Below are positions 45,264 to 56,250 of a stretch of 64,000 nucleotides of DNA, piece by piece. The notes under the pieces are model-generated. The model ran no database searches. It saw nothing but the letters and a program-made list of their open reading frames with translations, and was not told the origin of the DNA. Each line of letters begins with the position of its first letter. Position 1 is the first letter of the stretch. A program made the translations under genes and the position numbers. Source of the DNA: Elmis aenea (taxonomy: Eukaryota; Arthropoda; Insecta; Coleoptera; Elmidae); contig OX393576.1 in assembly GCA_947652605.1 (NCBI GenBank), positions 46,476,966 through 46,540,965 on the forward strand, written 5' to 3'.

Positions 45264-45539
45264 CTTTTATAGTACAATTGTCTTTTGTCTTCTTTTTGAT
45301 AAACAGTCACAAAAGAATCTCGGCAGATAGTTTATTGAAGTTGTTTGTCAATAAATCTAAAACCATAAGTTGAAAATACTGAAAAGCTTGAAAATATCCA
45401 ATTGAGATATTTTTTAAAGGTGGAAATGTATTAATATTTAATTTTGTTTTAATAGATGTTATTTTTGTTATAATTCGTTGTTTCTAAGTGACTGTAACCA
45501 GAAGATAAACGTTTAAGGTTCATTTAAAACCGGTAAACT

Positions 45540-46296
45540 TTCGCCACCTGTAGGAGCGTCTCGTAACATCCACGCGGTGTGCACAGTTAGCCGTTTTGAA
45601 ACAGCGTCGCGACGCCTATATACATTACGAAGACCTACAGTACAAACAACTTCCACTAGATAGCGATGAATGTTCGAATTCGTTTTTGAAATTTAGCAGA
45701 GACAAAAACTTTTCGTCCTACGATTCCATCCTAGCAAAATTAATATTAAGAAGGCCAAAATGTTGTTTAAATTATAGTGTATGTCCCAAGTGTACTAGTC
45801 TGAAAGGCAGTTACATTAGTAACGCTGTGAGACTGTTGTTGCAACTTGGCTGAAAGTGATTTTTGGGGGTAAATTTCGTTCAAATAGCGTTAGAAAATAC
45901 CTTAACTGCATTACGCCAAGTGGGTCTAAGTCCGGACCGGCGCCGGACTCCGGTTTACCTACATTGCGGAAAGCAGAGCGCAGGATCACGCCACGTCAAG
46001 AATCGGCCGTGTCGAAGGGTTCGTATACTATACTGCAGCAAGTTTGGTGTGAACGAAGCAATACGAAGAGATCTGAAAAGTTTTTGACCCTGAAAGAGTA
46101 CGGGTGCGGACTGACACCAGCAACGTTGTGTAAAAGACAAAAATACGTGAAAATGTGGTGTTGTGTGCCGACGCTGGGGTGTTAAGTGTTATCGGTGCTG
46201 GGAAGTGTCGTTGGCGCGAAGGATGACGCTGGTCAGTGTCTTCCGGAACAGCGACTACTTCAACAGTTCACTCCGCACTCGCACACAGTAACACAA
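45540..46296 (+). other. Candidate 5' untranslated part of a first exon, GC- and CpG-rich
   Basis: The block from about 45540 to 46340 has clearly higher GC and CpG (GTCCGGACCGGCGCCGGACT) than the DNA around it. It contains several short frames on both strands that stop without known domains. It ends at an ATG with fitting AACACAAAATGG context. I infer a promoter-proximal first exon. The transcription start is not resolvable; no clear TATA box was seen. Confidence 0.45.
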
Positions 46297-46335
46297 AATG
46301 GAGGCATGCTGCTGTAAGAGCACTCGGAAAAATCA
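46297..46335 (+). CDS. Candidate first coding exon, MEACCCKSTRKNQ, gene unidentified
   Basis: ATG in a good context (ACAAAATGG) opens 13 codons, MEACCCKSTRKNQ, followed immediately by a GTTAGT donor at 46336, ending in phase 0. A cluster of three cysteines followed by basic residues is typical of palmitoylated, membrane-anchored N-termini. It could be an alternative start of a signalling protein. The rest of the protein lies outside the window or was not recognised. The 43122 exon ends in phase 2, so the two would not share the same downstream exon directly. Identification is inference from exon shape. Confidence 0.45.
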
Positions 46336-47808
46336 GGTTAGTTTAAGCATTGATCAGGACGCCTAACAGTCCAACAAAGAAACCATTTAAATATTGCACG
46401 AGGAGACGGGAATCAATGCCTGTAAAAGTCGCATTCGGGGGGTGGCGATGCGGAATTCTGCAAGCTCGGTGTCCTGCAGCTGAGTGTTTTTTACATTGAT
46501 CTCTGTGACCCATATAATAAATGACACGGGGCGGACTCTTAACCGTCGATTACATTCCTTGCCGTTTACACTACGATATTACCGACTAAATAGATTTACC
46601 TAGAAAGACTTAATAAACTATTTCATGACCTCAATATAACGGAAATACCGCAAACCGAACATTCATGAATGAATTTCCAAACCGCTTAAAGCTTGCAGCG
46701 TCTATTTGATCTTATGCACCTACACATTTTTCTGTTACCCAATTTCTTTTTATCTAGACTACATTATCTATAAGTTCTGTATTATCACGGGCGCTTTACA
46801 ACGATAATCGATTTAATCATGACATTTTACACCATCGTACTGTTACACGTGGCAAGAACATATATTTCATCGTCGAATCGATTCGGTCCCTAGACTTACT
46901 TTTGCTGTGTAAAAATGATTTAGATTGTTATTTTATCAATATTTTTTGCATACCAACAGCGTTGTGTACCACGTACTATCTTTTTTGTATTTAGCTAAAA
47001 AGTTATATATGTAGGCATAAGAACGTTCTCGAAGAGATACAGTAGAGAGAAACAAATTTACACCATAAACAAATTTTTAAAAGACTTTTTGGATTCTTTT
47101 ATTTATAGAATGCAAATAATGAAGCCATCTAGAAACTCAGATAGTATAATTTAACTACATATAAATATATCATAGTTTACCCGATTGCACATAGATTTGC
47201 TGTATCAAAATGGAACATTATTACATGTTGTTTTGGTCTAAAATTTCCAAAATTAAATAAACATAATAAGTACTTATAATACAAGAAAAACTCCCCAGCC
47301 GTATAAATTATTAATTATAAGAGAAAGAGCTTTCGTGTATGTTAAATTAGGTTTTACAAAACATATATTTAATTGTTTTTCAAAAAATAATCTTTTTATT
47401 TTTATTCCGTTAAATGTTTTTACAAAAGGGTCCATTGTTTCAAATACATTAATTCAATGTTCTTTAAATATCTTACACATAATGTGTGCCCTCACTTTTT
47501 TTTGCGGGAAATGAAAACAAACCTTAAATCATTCAAAGAAGTCTGAAAAATTATGCAATGTCAGAAAGCATTTAAAAGGTTAGTAAAAATATTGAATAAA
47601 CTTTTTACGATGCAAATAATGTACAGATAAACAGAAGAAATTCGATTTTGCTGATATTTTTTTAAATTTTTATATGGAAGCCCTTTAAATTACCCATCAT
47701 ATGATAGATAATTAAACTTTCTCTTGCGAGAAACTTCTGTGTGAAAATAGTAAAAATTTGATCCCTAAAAATAGTCTGTGAATAAAATAATAAACCGAGG
47801 GTAATAAA
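46336..47808. other. Intron-like non-coding DNA
   Basis: The first 200 bases remain GC-rich (GGGGGGTGGCGATGCGGAAT), then AT-rich. No exon, RNA gene or paired repeat was recognised. Confidence 0.4.
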
Positions 47809-48143
47809 ATAGTTATTTATGTATCAAGGCCAAAAAGTACGTTTTGGCCGAGGTGCCTATTACATTTTTTGTGCGATCGAATTAAAAACAATTTAAATTT
47901 TTAGTAATTTTCAAAATTATAGGTTAGAAACTACGTATTCTGTCACTGACAGATGACGGCGTATGTACTGCATTACCGGCCCTCTCCTTAGCAACGGCCG
48001 TAAAAGTTACTTTTTCGGCCGTTGCTAAGGGTAACGGCCTGAAAAGTAACTTTTACGGCCGTTGCTAAGGATAGGGCCGGTAATGCAGTACTTTATGGTT
48101 GCTAACGCGTCCGTCAAACAGCTGTTTCTAGTACGATCGCACA
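47809..48143 (-). repeat. CGATCGCAC / GGCC hairpin repeat, copy 3, with expanded hairpin
   Basis: Inverse orientation of 27541-27839. The CCTTAGCAACGGCCGTAAAA hairpin is doubled: CCTTAGCAACGGCCG..CGGCCGTTGCTAAGG is followed by GTAACGGCCTGAAAAG and another GGCCGTTGCTAAGG. The outer arms GTACTGCATTACCGGCCCTC and GGCCGGTAATGCAGTAC also pair. Dinucleotide make-up is far richer in CpG than flanks. Confidence 0.75.
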
Positions 48144-48544
48144 AAAAATATTTTTTATCATTTACCCTAGCATATAATATTTTGCACTGAAAGATTTAGC
48201 CTAAAAACTCATTAGCACGTCAAAAATATATTTGAATCTGTTATGTAATCTAGTGAATATTTTTTAACTATTTTACATTTGGGAATGTGTGATCAACGTA
48301 CAAATAGGTACATATACTTTTCAACAGATATCGCTTATTCATTGTCATAAAACTGATGTACTCCATAATAGGTAACTGTTCTATATTAGGGCACTTTACT
48401 GTACCTATAAAAAAAGAATTTATAAAACAAGAAAATAAATTACTAAAAATAATATAATATAATTTAATAAGTTTATCGAAAAAAAGTCAAAAAGTTTCTA
48501 TTGATTGGAAAATTACTCCTTTTTCTTCTTTATTTTTCCCGTAG

Positions 48545-49330
48545 GCCCTGAAACGTTGGGTCCTCTATACATTTAGGAGCTGGTCACGATCAGCAGCCAT
48601 ATACTTGACTTGTCTTACGTCTTTCCTTCTACCTTTTATTCTTCTTTCCAAGCATTCCTCGTATGTTTCTCGCGGCCTTCCTCTACTTCGTTTCCCTTCT
48701 GGTCTTGCTTCCAGCACTCGTGTAGGTATCTATTTCCATGCATTCTCAATACATGCCCGTACCATTTCAATTATCTTTTCTCCACTTTATGTAATAATGG
48801 TTCTATGTCTGCAACTTTTTTATTGTTGTGTTTCTTACGCGGTTTCTTCTAGTTATTCTTGCCTCAAAAATTTTGATAGCTGTTAATTTGCTTCTGGTTC
48901 AAGTCAAACTTTCTGATCCATCTGTTAAGGTGGGTACGTAAGTATTCTTTTATCCGATCAGCTCTGTTTGCATTCTTTATTCCTTCTTTCAGATTCATTA
49001 ATGAACTGCATAGTATACTTTACTTGCTTTAGTAATTCTCTTTAGAATTTTTTGCTCGATTATTATATATCTACTATTATAATCGCTAAGTGTGCACAAT
49101 TATTGACCAATTTTACCGCAATATTCTCGTGTCTTCTTAAGTTCTTTGTTATCCCTAATACTTGCTCTTCCACGTTTTTTTTTTTATTTTTCGCCTTTCG
49201 ATAACTTTTTTCCATTAATCGATTATCTGTTGAATTTTTGTATTTAATTCTGCTAATACATAGTACTATGTCGTCTGCATATGCAAGACTTTTAAGCTTT
49301 ATCTAGATTTCAATTTCTCCTGTAACGTTA
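48545..49330 (-). pseudogene. RTE-like LINE reverse transcriptase remnant
   Basis: On the minus strand LAYADDIVLCISRIKYKN holds the catalytic YADD (about 49271-49290). Later come LTDGSESLT and IKIFEARITRR-like sequence, corresponding to LTYGSETWTL...FERKILRRI of RTE-type enzymes, and a MAADRDQ end. In between are many stops and frameshifts. On the plus strand it reads as long Ser/Phe-rich frames (48605-48886), which are shadows. 5'-truncated and dead. Confidence 0.65.
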
Positions 49331-50280
49331 AGTTTAGTTTTTTCAACGTCTTGCAAAATCTGATTGATTAGTTATAAACTTTTGTCTATTAGAAACTGCA
49401 CGACTATTTTATTGCAAAAAAAAGTGATAAGCAAATGAAATACATTTTTGATTGTATAGATCCAAAGCACAATCAGAGGGTTAAACTGTTATATCTTTTT
49501 CATTTTAAACACATTAATTTTAGTTGCTTTTATATGCCATTAGTGAAATGAGCATTCAACAAAAACAACCAAATTGATCGTATACAAAAACAAATTTTGA
49601 CTAGAGGTTACATTTAAATTTCTATGCGACAATATTTAAGCGGCATGTGACACAACAGGACATGAAAGAGGACGATAACGCTGCCCTACATTGAAACCCC
49701 ACACCAACCATGTTGTGGAATATCACGCTTGGAAACCTACCGCTCGTATTTAATCTAATTTAACATAGCCAGTCGTTGTTCACTTGCAGACGTACAATAC
49801 AGCTGTTGTACTAAAAACTAGCCAAACGTGCAACCACGGGGACAATACTGACTGTTCATAACTGCAATAATTGAATATGCTGCAAACAAACAATGGCATA
49901 ATCGAAAACGACTCGCTCCAAATCCTGCAAGGTTAATTTGATATAGGTCAACATTTTCAAAGCCTTACTGACTTTGAAAACAAATTGAACAGGATATTTA
50001 TGTCATCATAAAGAGAATGGAGATTTAAAAATTTGTTAGGAGTAAAAGGATGGTTAAGTAAGCAAAAAAATGTGTTTTTATGTGCATAGATAGAATCTAA
50101 AAAAAAACAAAGGCGCATTCCACATCTTTTTCCATGTATGGAACTCAACCCAGAACTTAAAGAAACCCAAACTATCAATCTTGTAACTCCAAAATTAAAG
50201 CAGTGCCTTTCTACGGAAGCAAAACATAGCTCGTTACCAAAGCTCTAAGCGAAAAAACACAAGTTTTTATGAACAGATAA
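49331..50280. other. Non-coding DNA
   Basis: No feature recognised; a moderately GC-richer stretch at 49600-49960 has no intact frame. Confidence 0.35.
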
Positions 50281-50560
50281 TGCCTAAGTCGTATCACGAG
50301 AGTCAGATGGCTACAATTTATTTACAATACACAGCTATGGAAACTGGCAAAGATATACAGTTGAACAAATATTGAAAAAGGGAATCATGGAAAATGAGAC
50401 GCCCAAAAATCACGTGGTGACGGATTGTCCTAAATGAAGGCAAGGAGTCAGGCAAGATGTGGCGAGAACTAAACCCCGTAGCCAAATGTAAGACATAATA
50501 AAAAGGTATTGTGAAAGCCATGCCTTTAACAAGGTTAAAAGAACTGTGGATGGCATGGGA
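50281..50560 (+). pseudogene. LINE ORF2 C-terminal remnant
   Basis: A frame read by eye gives RPKITWWRIVLNEGKESGK and WRELNPVAKCKT, which corresponds to the RPKxTWxRTV...W.EL...A.DR..WR tail of LINE endonuclease-reverse transcriptases. Stops interrupt it and no catalytic motif is present. The upstream LRWLGHV-like part is recognisable only weakly (VRWLQF-like). Small, old fragment. Confidence 0.5.
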
Positions 50561-53296
50561 CGTTACTACATATTTTTTTAATGTAGAAGACTAATACATC
50601 TTCCCTTGAAACTAGTTTAGTTGTTTAATTAAAAAAATCTCTTTCATATAAAGTCATGGTCAACCAGAGCTTCTATTTAAAAAATATATAAATTTATTTC
50701 ATATCTCGAAAGTCAAGGTCCCTTAAACCATTTAATTTTGTTTTTAAATTAAGCATAGAAATCTGTATAAAAATCTTCATAACATTTGGTTCTATTTTAA
50801 TAAATAATGAAGTTATAGTAAATTTTCAAAAGTGATGAAATTTCATTTTTCGTCTATTGTGCCAAAATAGAAAGCAATATAAAAAATCTGATTACATAGG
50901 CGTTCTTTACTCAAAAAATTAGCCCAAGGGACCGATATGAGATTTTCACTAACTATTACGGTAACAGAGATATCCCGTAAAACATTTGAATTCAGTCCAC
51001 CCTGTATATTGACGTTTGCTATAAACTTTCGCTACAAGCATGTATTTGTACAGAGGCGAGTTTAATTACTACATGTATCAGTAAATTTATCTCCACGTTA
51101 TCAGATCATGCAGCATTTATTTAACAAAAAACTATAAACGAAATTAATAGCAACCCCTCTCATTCCGCTCATTACACTTTACGGGTTCAGTCTGTTCACG
51201 TGGAAATTCACAGTAACCCAGAGGACGGATTTTACAGGTGAAAGCTCACATAAATGGCACATTCATCGATAAACATAACTTTTTTGAGCTTTGGCATTAC
51301 TGTTTAGAAGAAGACTTGGATAGTAATTTAATACATTATAGTCGCCAACTATAAACTACTATAAAGTAAACTATGTAAGCATTGTATAAAATGAAATAAC
51401 ATCCTGTTGGTTGTTTTAATATTAATTGCTAAAGGATGCAAAAAAATCACAGAAACCTACATAATCGATTTACTGGAGATAACTTTGTTAATCACTTGAT
51501 AAAATCGGTATACAGTAATCAGTTTAAAGTGTTACATACCGCTTTAGTAAATGCTTTATGTAGATATTAGATAATATAGTTTTCAATCATAATAAACGCT
51601 TATTTTAAGTGTTAGACAAATACAATATTCACATGATAAACATTATCTAAACAAAAATAGCCCCTTTGAACATGCTCTTAATGATTACGATTAAATATTA
51701 CTTCAAAATCGAATCTGCATTATTAAGATGATAATTTATTTCATATTAGTAAGTTTGAGGACTAAAATCAAGCTAAGCTTAAATTGTTGCTGATGCAGGT
51801 AAACTGTATGTTGCTTGTGGCACATAATTTAAATAATAGTTCAACTGGAAGTCGACTACTTTCCATTAAAACTATAATTTGGATTAAACTTTTGACGAAA
51901 ACTACTAATTAGTTAGTTTCACTTCAAACTTCAAAGTGTTACTAATTATCTTTTTAATGGCTGATTAGTCCTCTTTTGTGACACTGAAAATTAGGTTTAC
52001 GTTAATTTGTTTTTGCGGATCATTATTGCAATAAAATTAACAAATTTTGTAGCTACTGTTGTTTATTTGTTAGGTCTTAATTTTTCAAAATGCAATTTAA
52101 AAAAAGGACATGTTTTAAATTAAACAAACTGGAAAAAAACTTAGCATTTTAAGAGCATGTTTAAATATTTGTTATTAACAGCAAACAAATACATTGAACA
52201 AACGCATGTTCCAATAGTAAAGGATCGCCTCTATTAGCTACTGTCAACTGAAACTAAATATTTGTAGAAAAAGGCTCCAAAACAAGTCAAATTGTTGGTA
52301 TTTAATAGATACGTGACTTAAGCCCCAAAAGTTTGCAAACCTCTGCTTAAATGATACGTTCTCTTTACGCTTAAAAGCATTTTGTTTTACTTTGATTCAT
52401 TATCATATTCCGAACTTATTAATAGATACATTTTAAAAACTGTGTAATTGTAAGATAGTTAACCCTTTTCCCTTTGTATCATAAATCTACTTTGTCTTAT
52501 TGTTCTAAAACAGGGTTTGTACTAATAAAGCGTTATCATTCGTGATAAAATGTTTAGTCTAATTAATTTTAATTAGCAAACCCAATTATACACAGCAAAA
52601 CACCTGTCGTCGATCTCATTGACAAAAACGCGTCTATATCTTTGTTTACGAGCTCATGTAAAATTATGATCCAGTACAGTTTTCGTTTTTGTCGAGTGTA
52701 AGCGTTTGACTGTATGTGTGCATGCAAACAGTTGATACATCAACTGTAAGTGCTACTTAATCAGTAAAATGAGGTGTGAAAGTGGAATTATTTACACGAG
52801 TGTCAGGTATGATAAAAAAATACATTATGTATAATGTATGTAGATGAGATATTTCCACCATTCTTGCTGGATTGAAAACGGTATCTCTTCTAACAGTGCC
52901 TACACAGCTTTTTTATTATTCAAACATATCCGATAGAGCAGCGCAGTGCTTTGTGGTATTTTAGAAAATCACAGCATGAATTTTACACAATGGACGGAAG
53001 GGAATAATTACGCGGGCTAGTTACTGACATGCAACGACTTTTAAAGGAATTTTTCCTGGAATTCGTAGGGTTGATCCTTTATCATTAGACTGTTAGTATT
53101 TTTACTGGTCAAAAGACGTAAATTCTAGTTATTTTATGCGCTAATAAGATCGGGGGCTAGTTATTTGTTCATTAATAAAACTGTTGCACAGCGGCTGCGT
53201 GTTTAATTTATTGTAAAGTATTATCAAAGTGACTGTATTCACAAATTGAAATTTGTATCTCGGTACAAACCATAAATTTTGGGACATTTTAAGTCT
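50561..53296. other. AT-rich non-coding DNA with one repeat end
   Basis: CAGTCCACCCTGTATATTG at about 50994-51012 is a right end of a TACAGGGTG-type repeat. No gene, RNA or complete element otherwise. Confidence 0.4.
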
Positions 53297-53973
53297 ATAA
53301 TGGTGATTCATATAGAAGGGCCAGTATTGGGATCTCATAAACGGTAAAAGCTACGAAAAAGTTTGAATTAGACAAATTTTTCCCTATTCTGAAACCTCCT
53401 TATTGATGCTTTAATGTTTTAAGAAAGTACCATGGCACGCTAGATAATAAACTAGGATCATAATAGGCATGTTTTTTTAAATCGTTAATAACTCGGTTAT
53501 TCTTGATGGTACAGAAATATTTTTGGGGACTTTTTGATAAATTTTATTTTTTTTGCCTAAATATCAAAATAAATACATTAACCTTATACTGTAAAAAAGA
53601 GTGGAAAAAATGCTTTTTCATTAGGTCATAGCCAACTATGGTTGCCATTTAAAAAAAAAATACAAGTTGTATTTCATTTAACAATTTAAACAATATTGAA
53701 ACAAATTTTACAGTGCGTAGAAAAAAATGTTTTCCAAAAATATTTTTGTACCATCAATTATAACTAAATGAGTTTATTATTAACGATTTATAAAAAAATG
53801 CCCATTTTGATTTTTTATTTATTATTTAGCGTGCCGTGGAACGTTTTTAAAACATTAAAGCATCATTGAATAGGTCTAAGAAAGAAGAACAATTTGTGTA
53901 ATTTAAACTTTATTGTAGCCCTTACCGTTTACGAGATCCCAATAGTAGCCTTTTCATGTGGACTACCCTGCAT
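53297..53973. mobile_element. Fold-back, CAGGGTAGTCCAC end
   Basis: The arms are inverted: left CAGTATTGGGATCTCATAAACGG, right CCGTTTACGAGATCCCAATAG. Both contain TGCTTTAATGTTTT and CATGGCACGCTA/TAGCGTGCCGTGG. The right terminus is CTACCCTGCATATT; the left terminus has decayed. AGCCAACTATGGTTGCCATT at 53628 is shared with the fold-back at 31168, as a common core. Confidence 0.72.
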
Positions 53974-54070
53974 ATTCAGTTTTACCGCATTCTAACATCG
54001 CACCTCTAACATCGTAATCTCTGAAAATAAACAAATAGCTTTCAAAGACGTCATAACATAGTGTTTTTTT

Positions 54071-54430
54071 CTTTTTTTTACGACCTCTTCTGTAACTGAC
54101 TATTACTGTATAGTGTACAACGTTCCTGCATAAATAGAAGTTCCTTACGCACGGTAAACAAAAGGCACAGTTTTCTAGAATTTATCAAAGTAGGCTCACT
54201 TTTTTCTTTTTTTTACGACCTCTTCTGTAAATGACTATTACTGTATAGTGTACAACCCTCCTGCATAAATAGAAGTTCCTTACGCACGGTAAACAAAAGG
54301 CACAGTTTTCTAGAATTTATCAAAGTAGGCTCACTTCAAACCCAACTTGCATGCATAGTAAGTGGGCCCTTACACACGGCAAGCAAAAAGCACAGTTTTC
54401 TAGAAATGATTAAAGTACACTTAGTCAAAA
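54071..54430. repeat. Tandem duplication, unit about 135 bp, plus a third degenerate unit
   Basis: ACGACCTCTTCTGTAA..GACTATTACTGTATAGTG.. through GGCACAGTTTTCTAGAATTT and AAGTAGGCTCACTT occurs at 54080 and again at 54215 almost unchanged (AACTGAC against AATGAC, CGTTCC against CCCTCC). A third unit from about 54338 keeps only the TTACACACGGCAAGC / GCACAGTTTTCTAGAA part. The high identity of the first two suggests a recent duplication. Confidence 0.85.
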
Positions 54431-56250
54431 TTGATCATTTACAGCGTGCGTATAAGTGGGTTAACTATTAGCCAAAACGCCAATTAATTCGTATATATTA
54501 TGTGATCGTAGAAAAAGTATAGTACAAAACTCGAGTGTAAAGCAATTAAGCACTCGTGGAAATACGGACTCCCCACTATGCGGCTCGATGCTCGATTTTT
54601 CTACTCTTGCGTAATATGCTTCTTACAACTCTTGTTGTGTAATATACATTTAACTCTTAACACTGCAGAAAACAATTTTGGACACAACAATTAAACCTGA
54701 TACTTGTAATAAATTTTCTTGGGAAAATCGTGTCCAAGCCACATATATTTGTCATATATGTAGAACTAAAGAATGTAATTCAGATAAAGTTATTTGTTTT
54801 TAAAGATGCTAGAAACCAAATACGCCACGCGGCCGGTCGGGTAAAAATAAGGGGTGCGCCCGCTCGAGAGTTAATTGTAATCCGACAGTGTAAAAAGGCT
54901 GACAAATGTTGTTTTTTAAATAAATTTGACGAAAGTAGTATGCTTAAGTACTAAAACTTACGAGAGATTGGCAAATACTATTTTGAAAAATTCAAATAAC
55001 TAATTTAAAAATAATTACTTTTTGTCAAAAACTGTTAAGAATCAAAATTGATTTATTATAAAAATAAAAAATTTACATATTTCACTGAATAGCATAACAT
55101 AAATTACGTAGACAGACAATTTAACATTTTTTGTCAAAATATATCAAGATTCTGCCCTTAACGATAAGACAAAGTTCATTGAATTATTACGGTTAGTTAA
55201 AAATAAAACCTTCAGGTGTAAGTAAAAATAAAACGATCGATAGCGTATCAGGTGTGTAGGTATCTATGCGTGTGTGTTTCACACAACAATTAACGTAGAA
55301 TAGCACACTTGGTGTAATCACAAAGTTCTAAAATCAAATTATAGTATTTAAAATATGACTAGTTTGCTATACATTCAAGTAAAAATTCTTAAGAGAAGTC
55401 TTCATCACAGTTTTATGAAATAGCAAATAGTTTCCTTGTCGCGTCCCGCAATTACAAATCTGCATTCTTTGTATCAGATAAGTCTATAATAAATACAAAC
55501 CCATTATTCGTCGCCAATAATAACAAAAGTATGGCAAAATTAGCCTAGCGTTGTCACGTTGATTAAGATGCTAACATACTTTATAATAGGCAGTTCCAAA
55601 AAAAACTAAATTGTAAAAGTTCTAACCCCAAATCCTACATAACATGAGAGAATAATAAATTTTGTTTAAAAATAATATAAAGAAGGTAAATTATTTGTAA
55701 TTTACCTTTGTTTCGAAGGATCTTTAGTCAAAATGCTAAACCAGTTTCAAGACTCTCGTCTCTTCATAAGTTTCAATCTTAATCAAAAAGATGTAGCCTC
55801 GGATGTAGCATTCCAACGAGAGATACTTAAAAAAGAAGATAAATGATTTATAATTCATCTTACGTTGATAAGTGCATCAATTAAATAAGTCTAGCATTTA
55901 TCGTATATTCTTGACTAATTTGCGAGCAACAAGGACCGATCCATTGGTCCATGAATTTGAATGATGGCCAGAAAAACGACCATCGCAAGTTGAGTTATTT
56001 TCCATCTTCTTTTAATCCCGCTGATCGTTGAAAAGTCTTCAAAATTACATTGTTTTAAAAAGTTATTTTTTTTTAATTTATTAGCATTCGTTGCAACTAA
56101 CTCTTTTGATGGAAACAAAATTTAAGTTTAATTTGTTGCTCATTTAAACTTTGCTTTTACGAATAAGACATACTAATGAAACTGTATAGTGGGCCCTCGC
56201 TTAACGAGGACAATTGATTTTTTTATGGATATTTTTGTTTACCGAATATA
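54431..56250. other. AT-rich non-coding DNA
   Basis: No gene or paired repeat recognised. The 74-codon frame at 54730-54954 has no motif I can name, although the CCACGCGGCCGGTCGGG part is GC-rich. Confidence 0.35.

Noticed and set aside
45596..46185. Three frames of 61-109 codons in the GC-rich block
   Set aside because: They overlap on both strands, lack an ATG in some cases and show no domain; the block fits an untranslated leader better.
48605..48886. 93-codon Ser/Phe-rich frame on the plus strand
   Set aside because: Shadow of a LINE reverse transcriptase remnant on the other strand.
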